Shown one piece after another: positions 35,396-48,375 of a stretch of 64,000 nucleotides of DNA. Origin of the DNA: Girardinichthys multiradiatus. Lineage: Eukaryota; Chordata; Actinopteri; Cyprinodontiformes; Goodeidae. The notes beneath the pieces were generated by a model. That model was not told where the DNA came from, made no database searches, and saw only the letters and a program-made list of their open reading frames with translations. The translations under genes and the position numbers were made by a program. The stretch covers positions 19,490,820 through 19,554,819 of the forward strand of contig NC_061798.1 of the NCBI RefSeq assembly GCF_021462225.1, written 5' to 3'. Positions within the stretch are counted from its first letter, which is position 1; each line of letters starts with the position of its first letter.

Positions 35396-35960
35396 ACAAA
35401 AACCTATGAAAGGCCCTGTAGCTTGCTTAGATGTATCCACCACAAAAATATATAAATAAATAAAAGCCTGATGTACTGTTTTTCTTTTTATTTTCAGTCA
35501 GCTTTTAAGCTCCTGGAGAGACCTAAACACAGATATTATTACCTGCATTTACAGTAATCCAAGTGCAGTTTTGACAAGATGAGACAAGGAAATAAATCAG
35601 GCAGGAGCTTCAGATTACTTCTTTGACAGGACAGGAAAATGTCCTGATTAACATGATCACAGAGGCAATCACGGTGTAACATCAAGAGAAAATCTTTCAG
35701 ATGTTAAAAGGGATTTACGTGAAATATGTCTGAGCTCTGTGTCGTAGAGCAGAGCTGCAATGCCTAACTTTGGGCCTGCAGAGAGGAGCCACAGGTGGCC
35801 TTTTCTAATGTGTATTTTAGGAGGTGACACACTCGTCCATGGCGTTCGGGAAGGGGGGTCTCGGATCTGTGAAGCACGAACTGGGTGAAGTGAAAACAGG
35901 AACAAATAGGCTGGGTTTTGTTATGATTGTTCAAGACACACACAAGAAACTTAGAGCTTC
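35396..35960. other. Stretch between repeat scrap and egr4 3' end
   Basis: No feature recognised. It separates the Tc1 scrap from the candidate egr4 polyadenylation signals. Confidence 0.4.
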
Positions 35961-35964
35961 CAGA

Positions 35965-37344
35965 AAATGTTTATTTTATTCATAAACTTTTAATAAAAAT
36001 AACAACATCAATATTAATGTAATATATTGTAGAAATCATCTATGTACAAAATCTTCACTTGAACAGTTAATATAACTTAAGGCGAGTTCAATTACTTGTT
36101 TTTGCAATACCCTGTTGGTGACAATTTCACCAAATGCTTCAACATTTTTTATTGTATTTGTTTTTTTCTTTTTTATTTATTTATTTTTTGCTAAAGTGAA
36201 CATTTCAGCAAAACAGTACCTTCAGCAAAAGATATCAGGAGTCAAAAACCCTTTAATCTACAGTCTACAGAGACTCGCAGCAATGTGTGCTACCGGATTA
36301 CTCAAAAGCAATGTTTATGTGGTTTGCTAGGAACTTCTAGCTTCGCTGAATGTAAATCTGTACAAACTGTAAAAGAGTCTAATTTACTGAAGGACATATT
36401 CCCATTTAAAATCAAGATCAACGATTCATTGAGACAACTCTCTCTATCTTACCAATAAAGGAATGACGTGCGAAAAGGGTTTTCTCATATCAAATTGTAA
36501 CATTTAAAATAGTGTTACTAAATAATAGCCCTCAAAAAAATCCAGACATTATTTATGATTAAGAATACATTTCACTTTAGGATTAACTGTCAAATATACA
36601 CTTAATCTATAAAAATACAAAGAGGTACATTGATACAAATATATTTATTTCCCATTTATGATATATCTTCCACAACTGTAATAATCCAAACAATTGTAAC
36701 ACAACACAAAGACCAGTGACGAAAAACATTGACAGTAAAATGATAAGAATAAGATAAAAACACTAAACTGATCAAAGATGAACAGCTTCATGGTCAAAAC
36801 CATACATTCATGTCAAAAAAAACCCTTCCCTTCGATAAGTGAGGGGCGTAGAGTGGCTGATTTTCCAGTCAAGGGAAATAAAACATTGACACAAACATGC
36901 ATTTTGTTTTTGAAGAAAACATAGGTTAAAATCATTGCTCTACGAATGCTAAAAGCAGAAAATAAGGAATCTGTAAATGGAAATAGTCATCATTTATAAT
37001 CTGTAAATGCAATCCACCCATGGCTCTGAGGCAAATGGAGGCTGGAGCTGTCCAGATTGAAGAGGTGCTGAAACAGGCCAGTCATGCAGTGCAGAGCACA
37101 GAGGCTTTGGCACCTCTGAAAGTTAAAGCAACAAGTCTCTGTTGATCTGCTAGCCGACTTGTGCAGCTTTGGCATGGCTGTAGAAAGTCAGCAGCAACAC
37201 GCTGTAAGGCTCTTTCCCTCCTCTCTGCTCCTCTAAAAAAAAAAAACCTCTGAGGTTACTGACTCTGTTTTGCAAAGCAAAACCGACTCAGTCTGGCTTA
37301 ATCTTTCAACATTTTATTCCCCCAGACAAAAAAAGGCGCAATTT
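35965..37344 (-). other. egr4: Candidate egr4 3' UTR with polyadenylation signals
   Basis: Downstream of the egr4 stop codon, the minus strand is AU-rich with several ATTTA words. Overlapping AATAAA signals lie at 36172-36185, and two more at 35970-35980. No transposon-derived sequence was recognised in this 1.4 kb, in contrast to nearly all flanking DNA, which fits a retained transcript end. AU-rich 3' ends are typical of short-lived immediate-early mRNAs. The end point is inferred from the signals, not from transcript data. Confidence 0.5.
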
Positions 37345-38955
<1,611 letters not shown>

Positions 38956-39159
38956 AATGATGCACTTGAGAAGTCCGTCTTTCCCAAGGAATAAAAAGGT
39001 AGAAAAACAAAAAAAAAGAGGAGGGTGCAGATCACCGTTCTATATCCACCCACCTTTTAAATGGCTTTTAAATAAATGATCCAAAGTAGTGAGAATAAAA
39101 AAATAATTTCAATTTAATGTATTCCGTTTCGTCTCTGGTCCTCGGTAGGTATTTGCTTG

Positions 39160-39204
39160 CTGTGGGTTTCACATCAGCGACTTCCCCTTTCTCTCCTTAT
39201 ATAC
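39160..39204 (-). promoter_or_regulatory. egr4: egr4 core promoter: TATA box and inferred start region
   Basis: On the minus strand TATATAAGGAG occurs at about 39203-39193, some 240 bp upstream of the ATG. With a normal 25-30 bp offset, transcription would start near 39165-39175 and the 5' UTR would be about 210 bases. There is no other TATA box in a suitable place. The start site itself is inferred. Confidence 0.65.
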
Positions 39205-39480
39205 ACTTTGGCAGCTCCATCGGACCCTCCTCCCCATTCATCGGCTCCAGTGAGAGGATTCCCCGCTGCGTGTAAACTTCATGCCCATATGTGGACAGAG
39301 GATGTGACGGAGTCCCCCACTTCTCCCTCCCTCCTCCTGCTGTACGGGGAGAACGGAGAGAGATGGAGTCTGACGTTGCAACAAGTGGCGGCCACTGTTG
39401 GTATTTCTCTCCACAGAAAAGACGAATCCTCTCTCAGAAATAATCACTATTTTCATCGTTATATCATCTGGAGTAGTTGA
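39205..39480 (-). promoter_or_regulatory. egr4: egr4 proximal upstream region: CArG-like and CRE half-sites
   Basis: Reading toward egr4, a CArG-like element CCACATATGG lies at 39294-39285, one base from the serum-response consensus CC(A/T)6GG and about 120 bp above the inferred start. TGACG half-sites of the CREB element occur at 39305-39309 and 39371-39375 (plus strand). The stretch is GC-richer than its surroundings and free of recognised repeats. SRF/ETS and CREB input is well known for EGR genes; the sites here are motif matches only. Confidence 0.5.
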
Positions 39481-39649
39481 AACAATTGAAATATCTTAAA
39501 GTAACATACTAGAAAGCAAACTATTTAAAACGAATGAACCCACTTTACTCCTCTACCCTTAAATAAAATCAAGTGCAGCCAGATTATCTGATTGGTAAAT
39601 AAGAGCCCACTTGTTTGTAATTTAATCTTTATATTAATAGAGCTGTTCT

Positions 39650-41230
39650 GTGAAGGCCTTAGAGGTTTGCTAGATAACATTAAAGAAAGAAAACAACATC
39701 ATGAAGACCAAGGAACACAGCAGACAGACCAGAGCTGAAGTTGTGGAGAAATTTGAAGCAGAGTTAAGTCATAAAACAATATTCCAAGCTTTGAGCATAT
39801 CACAGAGCACTGCTCAATCCCTCGCCTGAAGACAGAACGAATGTGGTACAATCCTACCAAGACATGAACATCCACATAAACCATCTCACCTTCAAAGGAG
39901 AGAATTAATCAGAGAAGCAGACAAGAGGCCAATGGTAACTCCAAGAGAGCTGCAGGTGGGAAAATCTGCAAAAACAAAAAATATTGCAGGTTGTGGTCAA
40001 GTTACTTATTAATGTAATCTGTATGCCAAATCTGTGTGGCGTTCTTTAAGATTACGAAGTTTCACTCACTGGATGCCATTAATTTTAAAGTATTTTCTTT
40101 ACTGGGTCCCATGTTTTATGGTCTTTACTACAAAAAAAAAAAAACAGCCAGCTTGCATTACATTCCAGTGGCACCTAACACTGGATTATTTGTAGGGTTC
40201 GGACTGATCTGGGAAGATGAGCATTGTTTTGCTGCCCTGAATACTTTAAAACCTGAACTTTAAATAATTTTATTGTAGCTCTGGCTGTATGTTTAAAGTT
40301 GTTCTCCTGCTGGAAGAGAAACCTCTGCCTCAGCTTAGTCTTTTGCAGCACTTAAAGGTTTTCTGTTAGGATCGCTCTTTACGTAGCTCATTTCACTCAA
40401 AACCTTATGTTCCTTCTTAAATGTTAGCCAACACGAATCTGTTAAACAGAGCCTGTGTTTTTAAATGTCACTGTGATGTAAATTAATTAACTGACTGAGT
40501 ATTCACAAATTATGAACGATTTAATTTTGTTGTTTGTAATCTGTCTTTTGTACTTGAAATTACTTTGTGTTGTTGACCTCTTGGCCAGGTCACCTTTAAT
40601 AATCTCAATGGAACTTTACCAGGTTAAAAAATTGTTTTATAAAAAATACAAACAATAAAAAATGTTGTGCACTTGGAAGAAATGCAGGGGGAAATTGTTA
40701 AAAGAAACCCATCAGAGGGCCTGTTTAAAGTTGGCCATGTAGGGGACACAGCAAACATGTGCAAGAAGGTGTTCTGGTCAGATGAGACAAAACTGTAACT
40801 TTTTGGTCTGCATACAGAAACCTATATGTGGTGGAAAACTAAAAGTTAACATCTCCCTGAATACACATTCCCCAGAGTGAAATGTTGTGGTGGCAGCATC
40901 ATGCTGTGGGTATGTGTCTCTTCAGCAGGAACAGGGAACCTGGTCAGAGTTGGGAAGTTGAAGGGAAGATAAATGGAGCTAAATACAGGGCAATATCTTA
41001 GTTGCTGGAAAAAACATGAGGGTTCACCTTCGAGCAGGACAACAAACAGTGGTTCTACATAGTATTGACTGGATACAGGTACCTGCCACACTTTCAGATT
41101 TGTATTTGTAAACCAAAATAAAAATCATGCATCTCTTTTGTTTCACCTCATAAGTATGGACTACTTTGTGTGGGTCTGTCATGTAAAATCCCAATAAAAA
41201 CATTAAAGTTTCCAAGGGGTATAATTAGTT
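39650..41230 (+). mobile_element. Old Tc1-like relic with internal foreign segment
   Basis: 39655-39970 encodes decayed N-terminal transposase in plus orientation (MKTKEHSRQTRAEVVEKFEA is one clear stretch). 40690-41230 continues with the gtgttctggtcagatgagac phrase, encoding the SDE(T) block with the first catalytic Asp, and ends in a terminal region near cccaataaaaacattaaagt. 39975-40690 does not belong. It includes an inverted scrap of the same family at about 40270-40375, and a ttggccaggtcacctttaat segment at 40583-40602 that I recall from the 3' tail of L2/CR1-type LINEs. Confidence 0.65.
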
Positions 41231-41547
41231 TTGCAAGTTCCAGTATAAGCCTTAAATAGATATAGGCCCAAGGAGCATTATAATATTTGAATATTGATTG
41301 CTCAAAAGCATCAAATTATTGCTGAGGAGGTGTATAGGGATTGTAAAGATTAGCATCTAAGTTGCTTTTTATAGAAATGACTCAGCATCCAGCCTTCAGT
41401 TCACAAAAACAGTTGCTAGGTTGAAAAAAGATGGCCATAGAAAAGCATGCTTAAAAGTCTCACTACAGATGCACCATGATGCTATGGAGCTGGCTATTAT
41501 TTAACATGCTATACACATAGAGAATATAGACAAACCAAAGCCATTCA
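41231..41547. other. Stretch without recognised feature
   Basis: No ORF, repeat end or motif recognised. Confidence 0.4.
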
Positions 41548-42205
41548 GTCTTTTCTGTTTAGCATCTGAGGTTACACTTTCTAATAAAAAAGTCGATTCT
41601 CTTTCATAGGATGTGTCTGTCGGTAGCAAGCCTCTTGCGCTGACATGAGGTTCAGGACCACGGATAGCGCTGGTGCTGCATTCAGCTGTTTGGCCACTGG
41701 AGCTCAGTGGGTAGGTTGAAATCCAAAAGTTGTGTGTCCGATTCCAGCTTCACCCTGCCACATGTTTATGGGACCCTTGGCAAAGCATTCGACCCAAGCT
41801 TCCTACAGATCAGCGTATCAATGTATGAAGGTTTCAGCGCATTTTGGGAGTGCGACTGGGTGAGTATGGCTGTAGTGTAAAGCTCTTTGAGTTATCAGTA
41901 TTACTGGAAAAGTGCCATATAAATTCAGTCCATTTACCATTTAATCACACATGAACCAGCAAGACACAGACTCTTTCTTCTTTTTATTTTAAACTGAAAC
42001 ACTCATGTCATTCTGACTGCATCATTCTGTATTAAATGAATTCAATGAAAAAGTACAAAACAAACATAATTCTGCTTTCAACCTGTGGAGTATTGACTTG
42101 TAGAAAAAATGAGCAAAGGGATCATGATAATGCAGCACAACATAGGCTTAGAGGTTTGAGCTGGGTTTCATTCTGTTGTTGCAAAAAAGGCTCCTAACAA
42201 AACTA
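41548..42205. repeat. Dispersed repeat, copy 1 (contains a SINE)
   Basis: Blocks such as ttctctttcataggatgtg, tagcgctggtgctgcattca, aatcacacatgaaccagca and ctgctttcaacctgtggag recur in the same order and orientation at 45455-45890. The alignable part is about 400 bp. Copy 1 has about 250 bp extra, which is the SINE at 41690-41941. The family is unknown to me and shows no coding capacity or clear terminal repeats. Confidence 0.75.
41690..41941 (+). mobile_element. tRNA-derived SINE inserted in repeat copy 1
   Basis: The head has an A-box-like agctcagtgggtaggttg and a B-box-like tgtccgattccagc. The body has gggacccttggcaaagcatt, agtatggctgtagtgtaaag and a terminal aaattcagtccatttaccat. It differs from the SINE at 48376-48743. 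The related unoccupied site at 45620 reads attcagtcgtgtaatcacac, which shows where the insertion lies. No clean target duplication is left. Confidence 0.8.
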
Positions 42206-42452
42206 ATGGATTGGCTCCATCTGGTCTGTCATACAAATATCTTAGTAAACAATATGGTGAGATGCACTACAATTGCATTTGCCTGTTGTTGCCTTTAGTG
42301 TCTTAAACATGTATACATTACAATAACTAAATAAAATGCATGATGTTATTGAGGAATCAGGGGTGAACAAGCACAAAGCCAAACTCACATCTTTGAATGT
42401 ATTAAAATAAACAAGCTCAGGCTAAATTGATAATCTCAAAACATTTTGTAAA
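42206..42452. other. Stretch without recognised feature
   Basis: Short interval between repeat copy 1 and the next Tc1 relic. Nothing recognised. Confidence 0.4.
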
Positions 42453-42949
42453 TCTGTTGCAGAAGTATTCATACCCCTTGGACCTTTGCATATGTTGTGT
42501 AGTACTGTACTTTATTGTTTTATGTGATAGAAAAACACAGTAGCATGCCATTGTAAAATGGATGAAAAATGGTGCACCGTATTAATAATCTGAAGGGTGT
42601 GGTGTGCATTTATTTTTAGTGCCCCTGATTCACTACTTATAGAACCATATTTTGCTGCATTTACAGCTGCAAGTCCTTTTTGGAATATGAGACACATCAA
42701 GAGCCAGAAATCTTTGCCGATTTGTCAGATCAGCCTAAAATTATCTTAAATGTTGGTTTGGACTTTGACTGGGCTGTTCTAACACATAAATATTCTTTGA
42801 TTTAAAGTATTTTTTACAAACTCTGGGTTTATGGTTAAGGTTGTTGTCCTGCTTGAAGTTGAACCTCTGCCTTAGCCTAGATTCTTTTGTAGCCTCCAAC
42901 AGATTTTCCTCAACGATTGTCCTGTATTTAGCTCCACCCATCACCATCA

Positions 42950-44003
42950 TGGGTTTTGGTAAGTTTCTGAACCACATATAGAGACACTAAGACACAGTTT
43001 AAATTTTTGAGAATTGTATGTACAATAATAAATCAGAATCAATTCCACTTTGCTCTCAATGAAGACATGCGTTCATTCATTCATTCATTCATTCATGGAT
43101 TCATCTTCAATACTGCTTATTCCATAGTGGGTCACGGGGGAGCTGGGGCCTATCTCCAGCAGTCTACGGGCGAGAGGCAGGGTGCGCCCTGGACAGGTCG
43201 CCAGTCCATCACAGGGCAACACACAAACAACCAAGCACACATTCATTCACACACCTAAGAGCAATTTAGAGAGACCAATTTACCTAACAGTCATGTTTTT
43301 GGACTGTGGGAGGAAGCCAGAGACATTGAAGACATTTAAATATAAATATTAAAAACAGAAAAATAATTTAAAAAAAACGTTTCTGTGTTTTTCTGCAGGT
43401 TTGATGGATCTATTTGGTTTCTCAGAAAGCAAATCTGAAAGGAAGGAAATTGGACAACGGTGAGTATGGTTTAGGATGATTTGGTTTGTAAGTAAGTATT
43501 CAACTCTCACGTGATTCAACTCAAGAGCCGAGCTTCTAAATAGACCAAATTTGGAGTGGTGCAAGCTCTGTGGTGCAGATGGAAGTAACCATGGAATGGG
43601 TGGATGGGCAGAAAACGTAGCAACTTCTAGGTGGCAAGGTAAGACGGAGACGTTCATGTGGACTGGTTTTTCCAGGTAAGTATTATAGCTTGGCGGGTCA
43701 GATTCCTGGAGCTTGAACCGGTGTTCACCAAGTGAGTCTTAGGCAGGATCTCTGGGAGAACAAGGAAACACAAAGATACTAACTAGTTATGAAGGGTTAC
43801 ATAAAACCAGGCTGTTTTTAACTACCCCTCTTGTCAGCCAATCATGCAGAGAATGTGTGTCTCCCTTTTAGTTTTAAGCAGGTAGGTAATACAACTGATG
43901 GTTCACAGGCGCGGCAGGACCCAGCAGGAGCAGCTGGTAAACACCACAGGGCTGGGGAGGAAAGAGAGCACCTCAACAACACAGCAAGCCCAAAAACGTG
44001 ACA
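42950..44003 (-). mobile_element. LTR-like insertion with ATCA target duplication
   Basis: A 1054-bp block flanked by ATCA (42946-42949 and 44004-44007), starting TGGGTTTTGG and ending CCAAAAACGTGACA. The ends are thus TG...CA, and on the minus strand it begins TGTCACGTTTTTGG, as the Gypsy-type LTRs here begin TGTCA. It has no coding content I recognise and itself contains a SINE fragment at 43072-43320. A solo LTR or a non-autonomous LTR element is the simplest reading. The duplication length, 4 bp, is within the range for LTR elements. Confidence 0.55.
43072..43320 (-). mobile_element. SINE fragment inside the LTR-like block
   Basis: On the minus strand it corresponds to the body and tail of the SINE at 48376-48743 (gcttattccatagtgggtca, gtctacgggcgagaggcagg, catgtttttggactgtggga). 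The promoter head is missing. It is bordered on the left by an ATTC tetramer run (43073-43095), the counterpart of the usual simple-repeat tail. Confidence 0.8.
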
Positions 44004-44690
44004 ATCAACTCTGACCAGCTTCCCTGTCTCGGCTGAAAATAAGCATCCCTATATCATGAGGCTGCCACCACCGTGTTTCACTGTGAGTGCACCATTTAGC
44101 TTGTAGGCCAAAAGGTTTTATTTTGGGAATATCTGACCAGAGCACATTTTTTCCCATATTTGCAGTGTCTCCAAAATGGCTTGTTGCAAACTGTGTATAG
44201 GACTTCTCATGACTTTATTTCAGCAATTTTCTTTTTTTTGTTACCATTCCATAAAGGTCAGATTTGTACAGTGGACGACCAATAGTTCTCCTGCTGACAG
44301 GTTCTTCCACCTGACCTGTGGTGCTCTGCAGCTCCTCTAGAGTTATAAGGATCTCTTGGCTTCTCTGATTAATGATCTACTTGGTGTATTTATACGAGGG
44401 TTGACTCTGTTTAATAATAAGGTGACTTCTACAGGCAACAGGTTGCACTCAGTCTTTTTCACAGTTTCAGGGTAAAGGAGGGGGAACAGAAAGGCACACC
44501 ACATTTTTTAGATTTAGTTTTATTTTTTGAAAACCATGAATCATTTTCAAGATTTTCCAGATTTGACCGTTTTTGTTCCACTTCACAGTTATACAGTATT
44601 TTGTGTTGGTCTATCACATAAAATCCCAATACATTTAAGATTGTGGTTGAGATGTGACAAAATGTGAAAATGTTTAAGGGTTATTAATAC

Positions 44691-45454
44691 TTCGATGAGG
44701 TACTTTAGACCCAGAAATCCTTCTTGCTGGGGTGGTTCAATGAGGACCATAGGCAACGATGTTTAAAAAGAAAAGAATAACGCTACTTTACATTTTCACA
44801 TATATTTAACTAAAAACAGACATGCCAGTGGTCAAAATGGTTCTGGGGAAAATATGTTGCTCAACCTTGACAAACATCTATGGCTGCAACAGTACCACCA
44901 ACAAATGTAATCCAAATTCCCATCTTTGGCATGAGAAAAATTTTAGCTTTAAAATTCAGATGGTGTGATTCCAGGACATCTTCAGTTAAATTAAGCTAAA
45001 TGGAGTAAATGGGCCGAGAGAGACAAACAAAAAAAGAGATCAAAATACCAACTAAACAAGAAAACCTGAAGCTATTATCATATGCTGGCAGCTGTTAAGG
45101 TATTTGTACACATAGGTCAAAAAAGACGCATTTCAGAACAACCTTTAGTCGAATTCACAATTTCTCTCATCTGTCTCTATTCCTACTATCAGCCAGACTA
45201 CGGTTTCCTAGATGTTTCTCAGCACTCTACCACTTCAGACAGTCCGCTGCCTAAATTTATTTTCTCCAATTCATTTCCCCTCAAGGTGCCGCTGGAAATT
45301 GTGGTGGCCTTCACGATCAGGGAGAGTGGCTGCAGAGCCCAGTCTGAATGAACCCTTGGCCTTTAAAAGCATGGAAGGGAGTCAATAACACCCCTGAGGT
45401 GTTCAGTGGTTGAACCCAACTGTTCACATGACATTTCAACCTTCCCAAAGCAGT
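44691..45454. other. Stretch without recognised feature
   Basis: An 89-codon plus-strand ORF (45082-45351) has no domain. No repeats recognised. Confidence 0.4.
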
Positions 45455-45890
45455 TTTTTCCTTTCTATTTAGCATCTGTTGCTGGGTGCACTCCGTGGTC
45501 ACACTTCCTATTACAAAAAGTCGATACTCTTTCATAGGATGTGGCTGTCTGCAGCAGACCTCTTGCACCGGCTGGAGGTTTAGGTCCGCGGATAGCACCA
45601 GTGCTGCATTCAGTCGTGTAATCACACATGAACCAGCAGGAGACAGTCTCTTTTCTTTTTTTTATTTTAAACTGAATGGCTCCTGTTATTCTCTGCTCAG
45701 ACGGACTGTATTATTTTGTATTAAATCAATTCAAACCAAAGTACAAAACCAAGCACAATTTTGCTTTCAACCTGTGGAACATTTACTCGCAAAAAAAAGA
45801 GCAGCTGAACCCTGATAATACAGCATAATATGGGCTCTGAAGCTTGAGCTGGATTGCATCCAGTTGTTGCAATGATGCTCCAAACAAAAC
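45455..45890. repeat. Dispersed repeat, copy 2 (no SINE)
   Basis: Second copy of the unit at 41548-42205, same orientation, about 3.9 kb away. It keeps the uninterrupted site attcagtcgtgtaatcacac where copy 1 holds the SINE. Overlapping ORFs in both strands are not conserved between the two copies. Confidence 0.75.
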
Positions 45891-46485
45891 TATTATTTCT
45901 AGAATCATTTTCATTTCTACCATCTACACCTTTGTTTGAGACTGATGTCCTTGTTCTAGATGTTCTTGCAAAGTCTAGTATTTATTTTAATACTGTCATA
46001 TATTATAGTGTGTATATATCTAAATTTACATTTCATCCATTTTACCGAGACACATTTCAGTCTTTCACAAAACATTTAATTAAGTGTATAAACATTCTGC
46101 CAAATCATATATATGAAATCAATCATCTTTCTAAAAATGTTAAAAAGTATTTCCTGGTTGACCAGTTTTTAATAAATAGTGCTTTGGGGATTTTTATCAC
46201 ATTATACAGTCTCATAACCGTCATCAAACAATGTGATACTTAATGGCACCTGACATACCAGACATTTTTGCTTATTCTGCACTGTCACCAATTATTTACA
46301 TTTATTTGTAGTATTTGTTTGGTGCAGGATTGTTTCTGTGGGTTAACTTGTACAATTTTTATGTAAAACCGAGCTCTGAGAAGTGAAATCCTCACCAGCA
46401 GACAAGAAGTATCTAAAGGACCAAAACTGATAACTGGTATAAGCTACCATTCCTTCATGAACTGCACCTACACTGCTGATGAAAT
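45891..46485. other. AT-rich stretch, no gene
   Basis: A plus-strand ORF of 129 codons spans 45854-46243 and is rich in Phe, Ile and Ser, as expected of random AT-rich DNA. I see no motif and do not support it as a gene. Confidence 0.4.
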
Positions 46486-46489
46486 GTAT

Positions 46490-46690
46490 TTGCCCCTTAC
46501 AGACTCTTTTTGTTTTTGATTACAAAGCGATTTCTGAGGCTCTGGGACATCAGTGAACCACAGTGGGAGACATTATCTAGAAATAGAGAACACCTAGAAT
46601 AGTGGAGAACCTTCTCAGGAGTGTGCAACCTAACAAAGTATTCTAAGAGGGCATCAGCAAAGATGGTCTGGTGTCATAAAATAACACAGG
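46490..46690 (+). mobile_element. Tc1-like transposase scrap (third family)
   Basis: The phrases gattacaaagcgatttctga, gaaccacagtgggagacatt and atagtggagaaccttctcag match the helix-turn-helix coding zone of another Tc1-like family in plus orientation. Only about 200 bp remain. Confidence 0.55.
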
Positions 46691-46724
46691 TAGCTGCTAT
46701 GCAGCATCTTATTTTCCAGCATTG

Positions 46725-46880
46725 TGGTGCGTTCTGTTTTTTCGCTTGGAAGTTTGAGTTTCTTAGTTACCGGGCGGAAAAACAACGAGAACTCCCCAGA
46801 TCTTAGAATTCCGACCTGAAAGTCAGAGTTTGCCACCGACCCTGAGTTCGTACCCAATATGGCTGCGCACGTACAGAATA
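46725..46880. repeat. Possible MITE-like repeat
   Basis: It contains partly complementary blocks (tcgcttggaagtttgagttt and gacctgaaagtcagagtttg) and ends in cccaatatggctgcgcacgt. A distant relative may lie at about 58730-58965 (atccaatatggcggctgtgc). Class unknown. Confidence 0.3.
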
Positions 46881-48368
46881 TGAATGTTGTGAATGTATGA
46901 GCTTTTTATCATGTATGACAGTCTGCATCTTTCTAAACCAGTGCTGCACATTGTGCTGTACAATATGAATATGTGAATATGTTATTTTGGTGTTTGAATT
47001 AATGATGGAAAGATTTATTTTGTTATCAGCTTGTATTGGTCACCATAGTTAGAACCAAAACAAATAGCAAATCACACAGTTTTGTTTGCAAATTTAGAAC
47101 CCGCTTGTAAATTTAGAACCCACTCAACTTTGGGTTACGTCATTCCCAGACATTCAAATCAAGCTTCTGCAACAACTTGAATGCAACAATACCTGATTTA
47201 ATCATGTTAACACATTCTAACAAGGAAGTTGTGGTAATAGGAAGAGTATGTTGGCAAAAACTGTGGAAAGCAGGAGCTCAGTGGAGCAGCAGACGTAATG
47301 TTCTGTAGTCGGAAAAAAGCAATATTTCATTTATTTAAAAAAAACACTTCGTGACACTTAAATCGGGATTTTTTAAAAACAGTAAAGGATACAAAAAAGC
47401 TGAAACATTTGGTAATAGTTCAATGTGACAGTTACGGTTTGAATGGCATTTCTAACTGAAAGTAAGGGGAAATATTGAGCCTTCTAAGAGCACAAGGCAT
47501 CCGAAGGATTTGAAAGCTTGTCACATTCAATTCAATGTGAAAAAATGTTTAAAAAAGATTTATAAATGGCAGAAATCATAACTGTTATGTCCTGAAACAG
47601 TTGAACATTTTGCTTTTTGAATGGTTGAAGCAAAACCTTACACAGAAAAAATATGCAGAAAAGGTCTTAACAGTAGGATGATCACAGTAGCTTACAACAA
47701 AAAAATAAAATACAAAACCTTCAAAGCAATTACAGTTCACATAAACATAACAGCAATAAATAAATAAAAATCACAGGAAATGTTTGCTTTCAGAGGAAAT
47801 AAAATCCAATAAACACAAATTAGTTTTCATGTTAGATTTCATGATTTTGATGTTTTTGACTGCAGAGGTCCAGTCTCTTCTGCCTACACCAAGAGACAGC
47901 TAAAAGCAGATGATCAAACATGATATTTGGGATCTGTGGAGCACATATGGTTGCTACAGGTTAGATAAATACAGAGGAGCTTCCTCTTGTAGAGCCTTAT
48001 AGGTCAGCAAGAGGAAAAGCAATGCAAGATCCATTTAGAAAAGTCAGCCAGCTATTAAGTTTGAACCCAGAACCTCTTTGTATTTGTGTGGCAGTGTTCA
48101 GCACTGCACCACCTCAACACAAATATCATATCAATTAATATTTCATCATGTGTGGCTCTGATATTAATGAAACAGAGACAGTTGTGGCTGAGTGCATGCA
48201 GTTTCTAATTATGTTTTATATCTCTCCTGATAAAACACATGGATTTACAGTATTTTAAACATGCTGTAGATTAACCACAACTGTGACCTTTTGAAGTACC
48301 ATAAAAATAAACTAATCCTACGATGAATACTGCAAACTAGTACAAGATTAATAAATTTAATGAAATAA
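46881..48368. other. AT-rich stretch, no gene found
   Basis: No coding signal or recognised repeat. Short internal direct repeat at 47090-47122 (aaatttagaacccgcttgta with a following near copy). Confidence 0.4.
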
Positions 48369-48375
48369 TGGTTGC

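Larger units (their letters stand above)
42455..44690 (-). mobile_element. Old Tc1-like relic split by an LTR-like insertion
   Basis: The left part (42455-42949) starts in a terminal region (gcagaagtattcataccc) and the right part (44004-44690) ends in its inverse near 44690. The two join at cccATCA|ATCAactctgacc with a 4-bp duplication, so 42950-44003 is an insertion. The right part is the minus-strand coding zone for the first catalytic Asp and the helix-turn-helix (atctgaccagagcacatttt, ctctgcagctcctctagagt). Many stops. Confidence 0.8.

Noticed and set aside
45854..46243. 129-codon ORF
   Set aside because: AT-rich DNA with Phe/Ile/Ser bias and no motif, partly inside a non-coding repeat copy.
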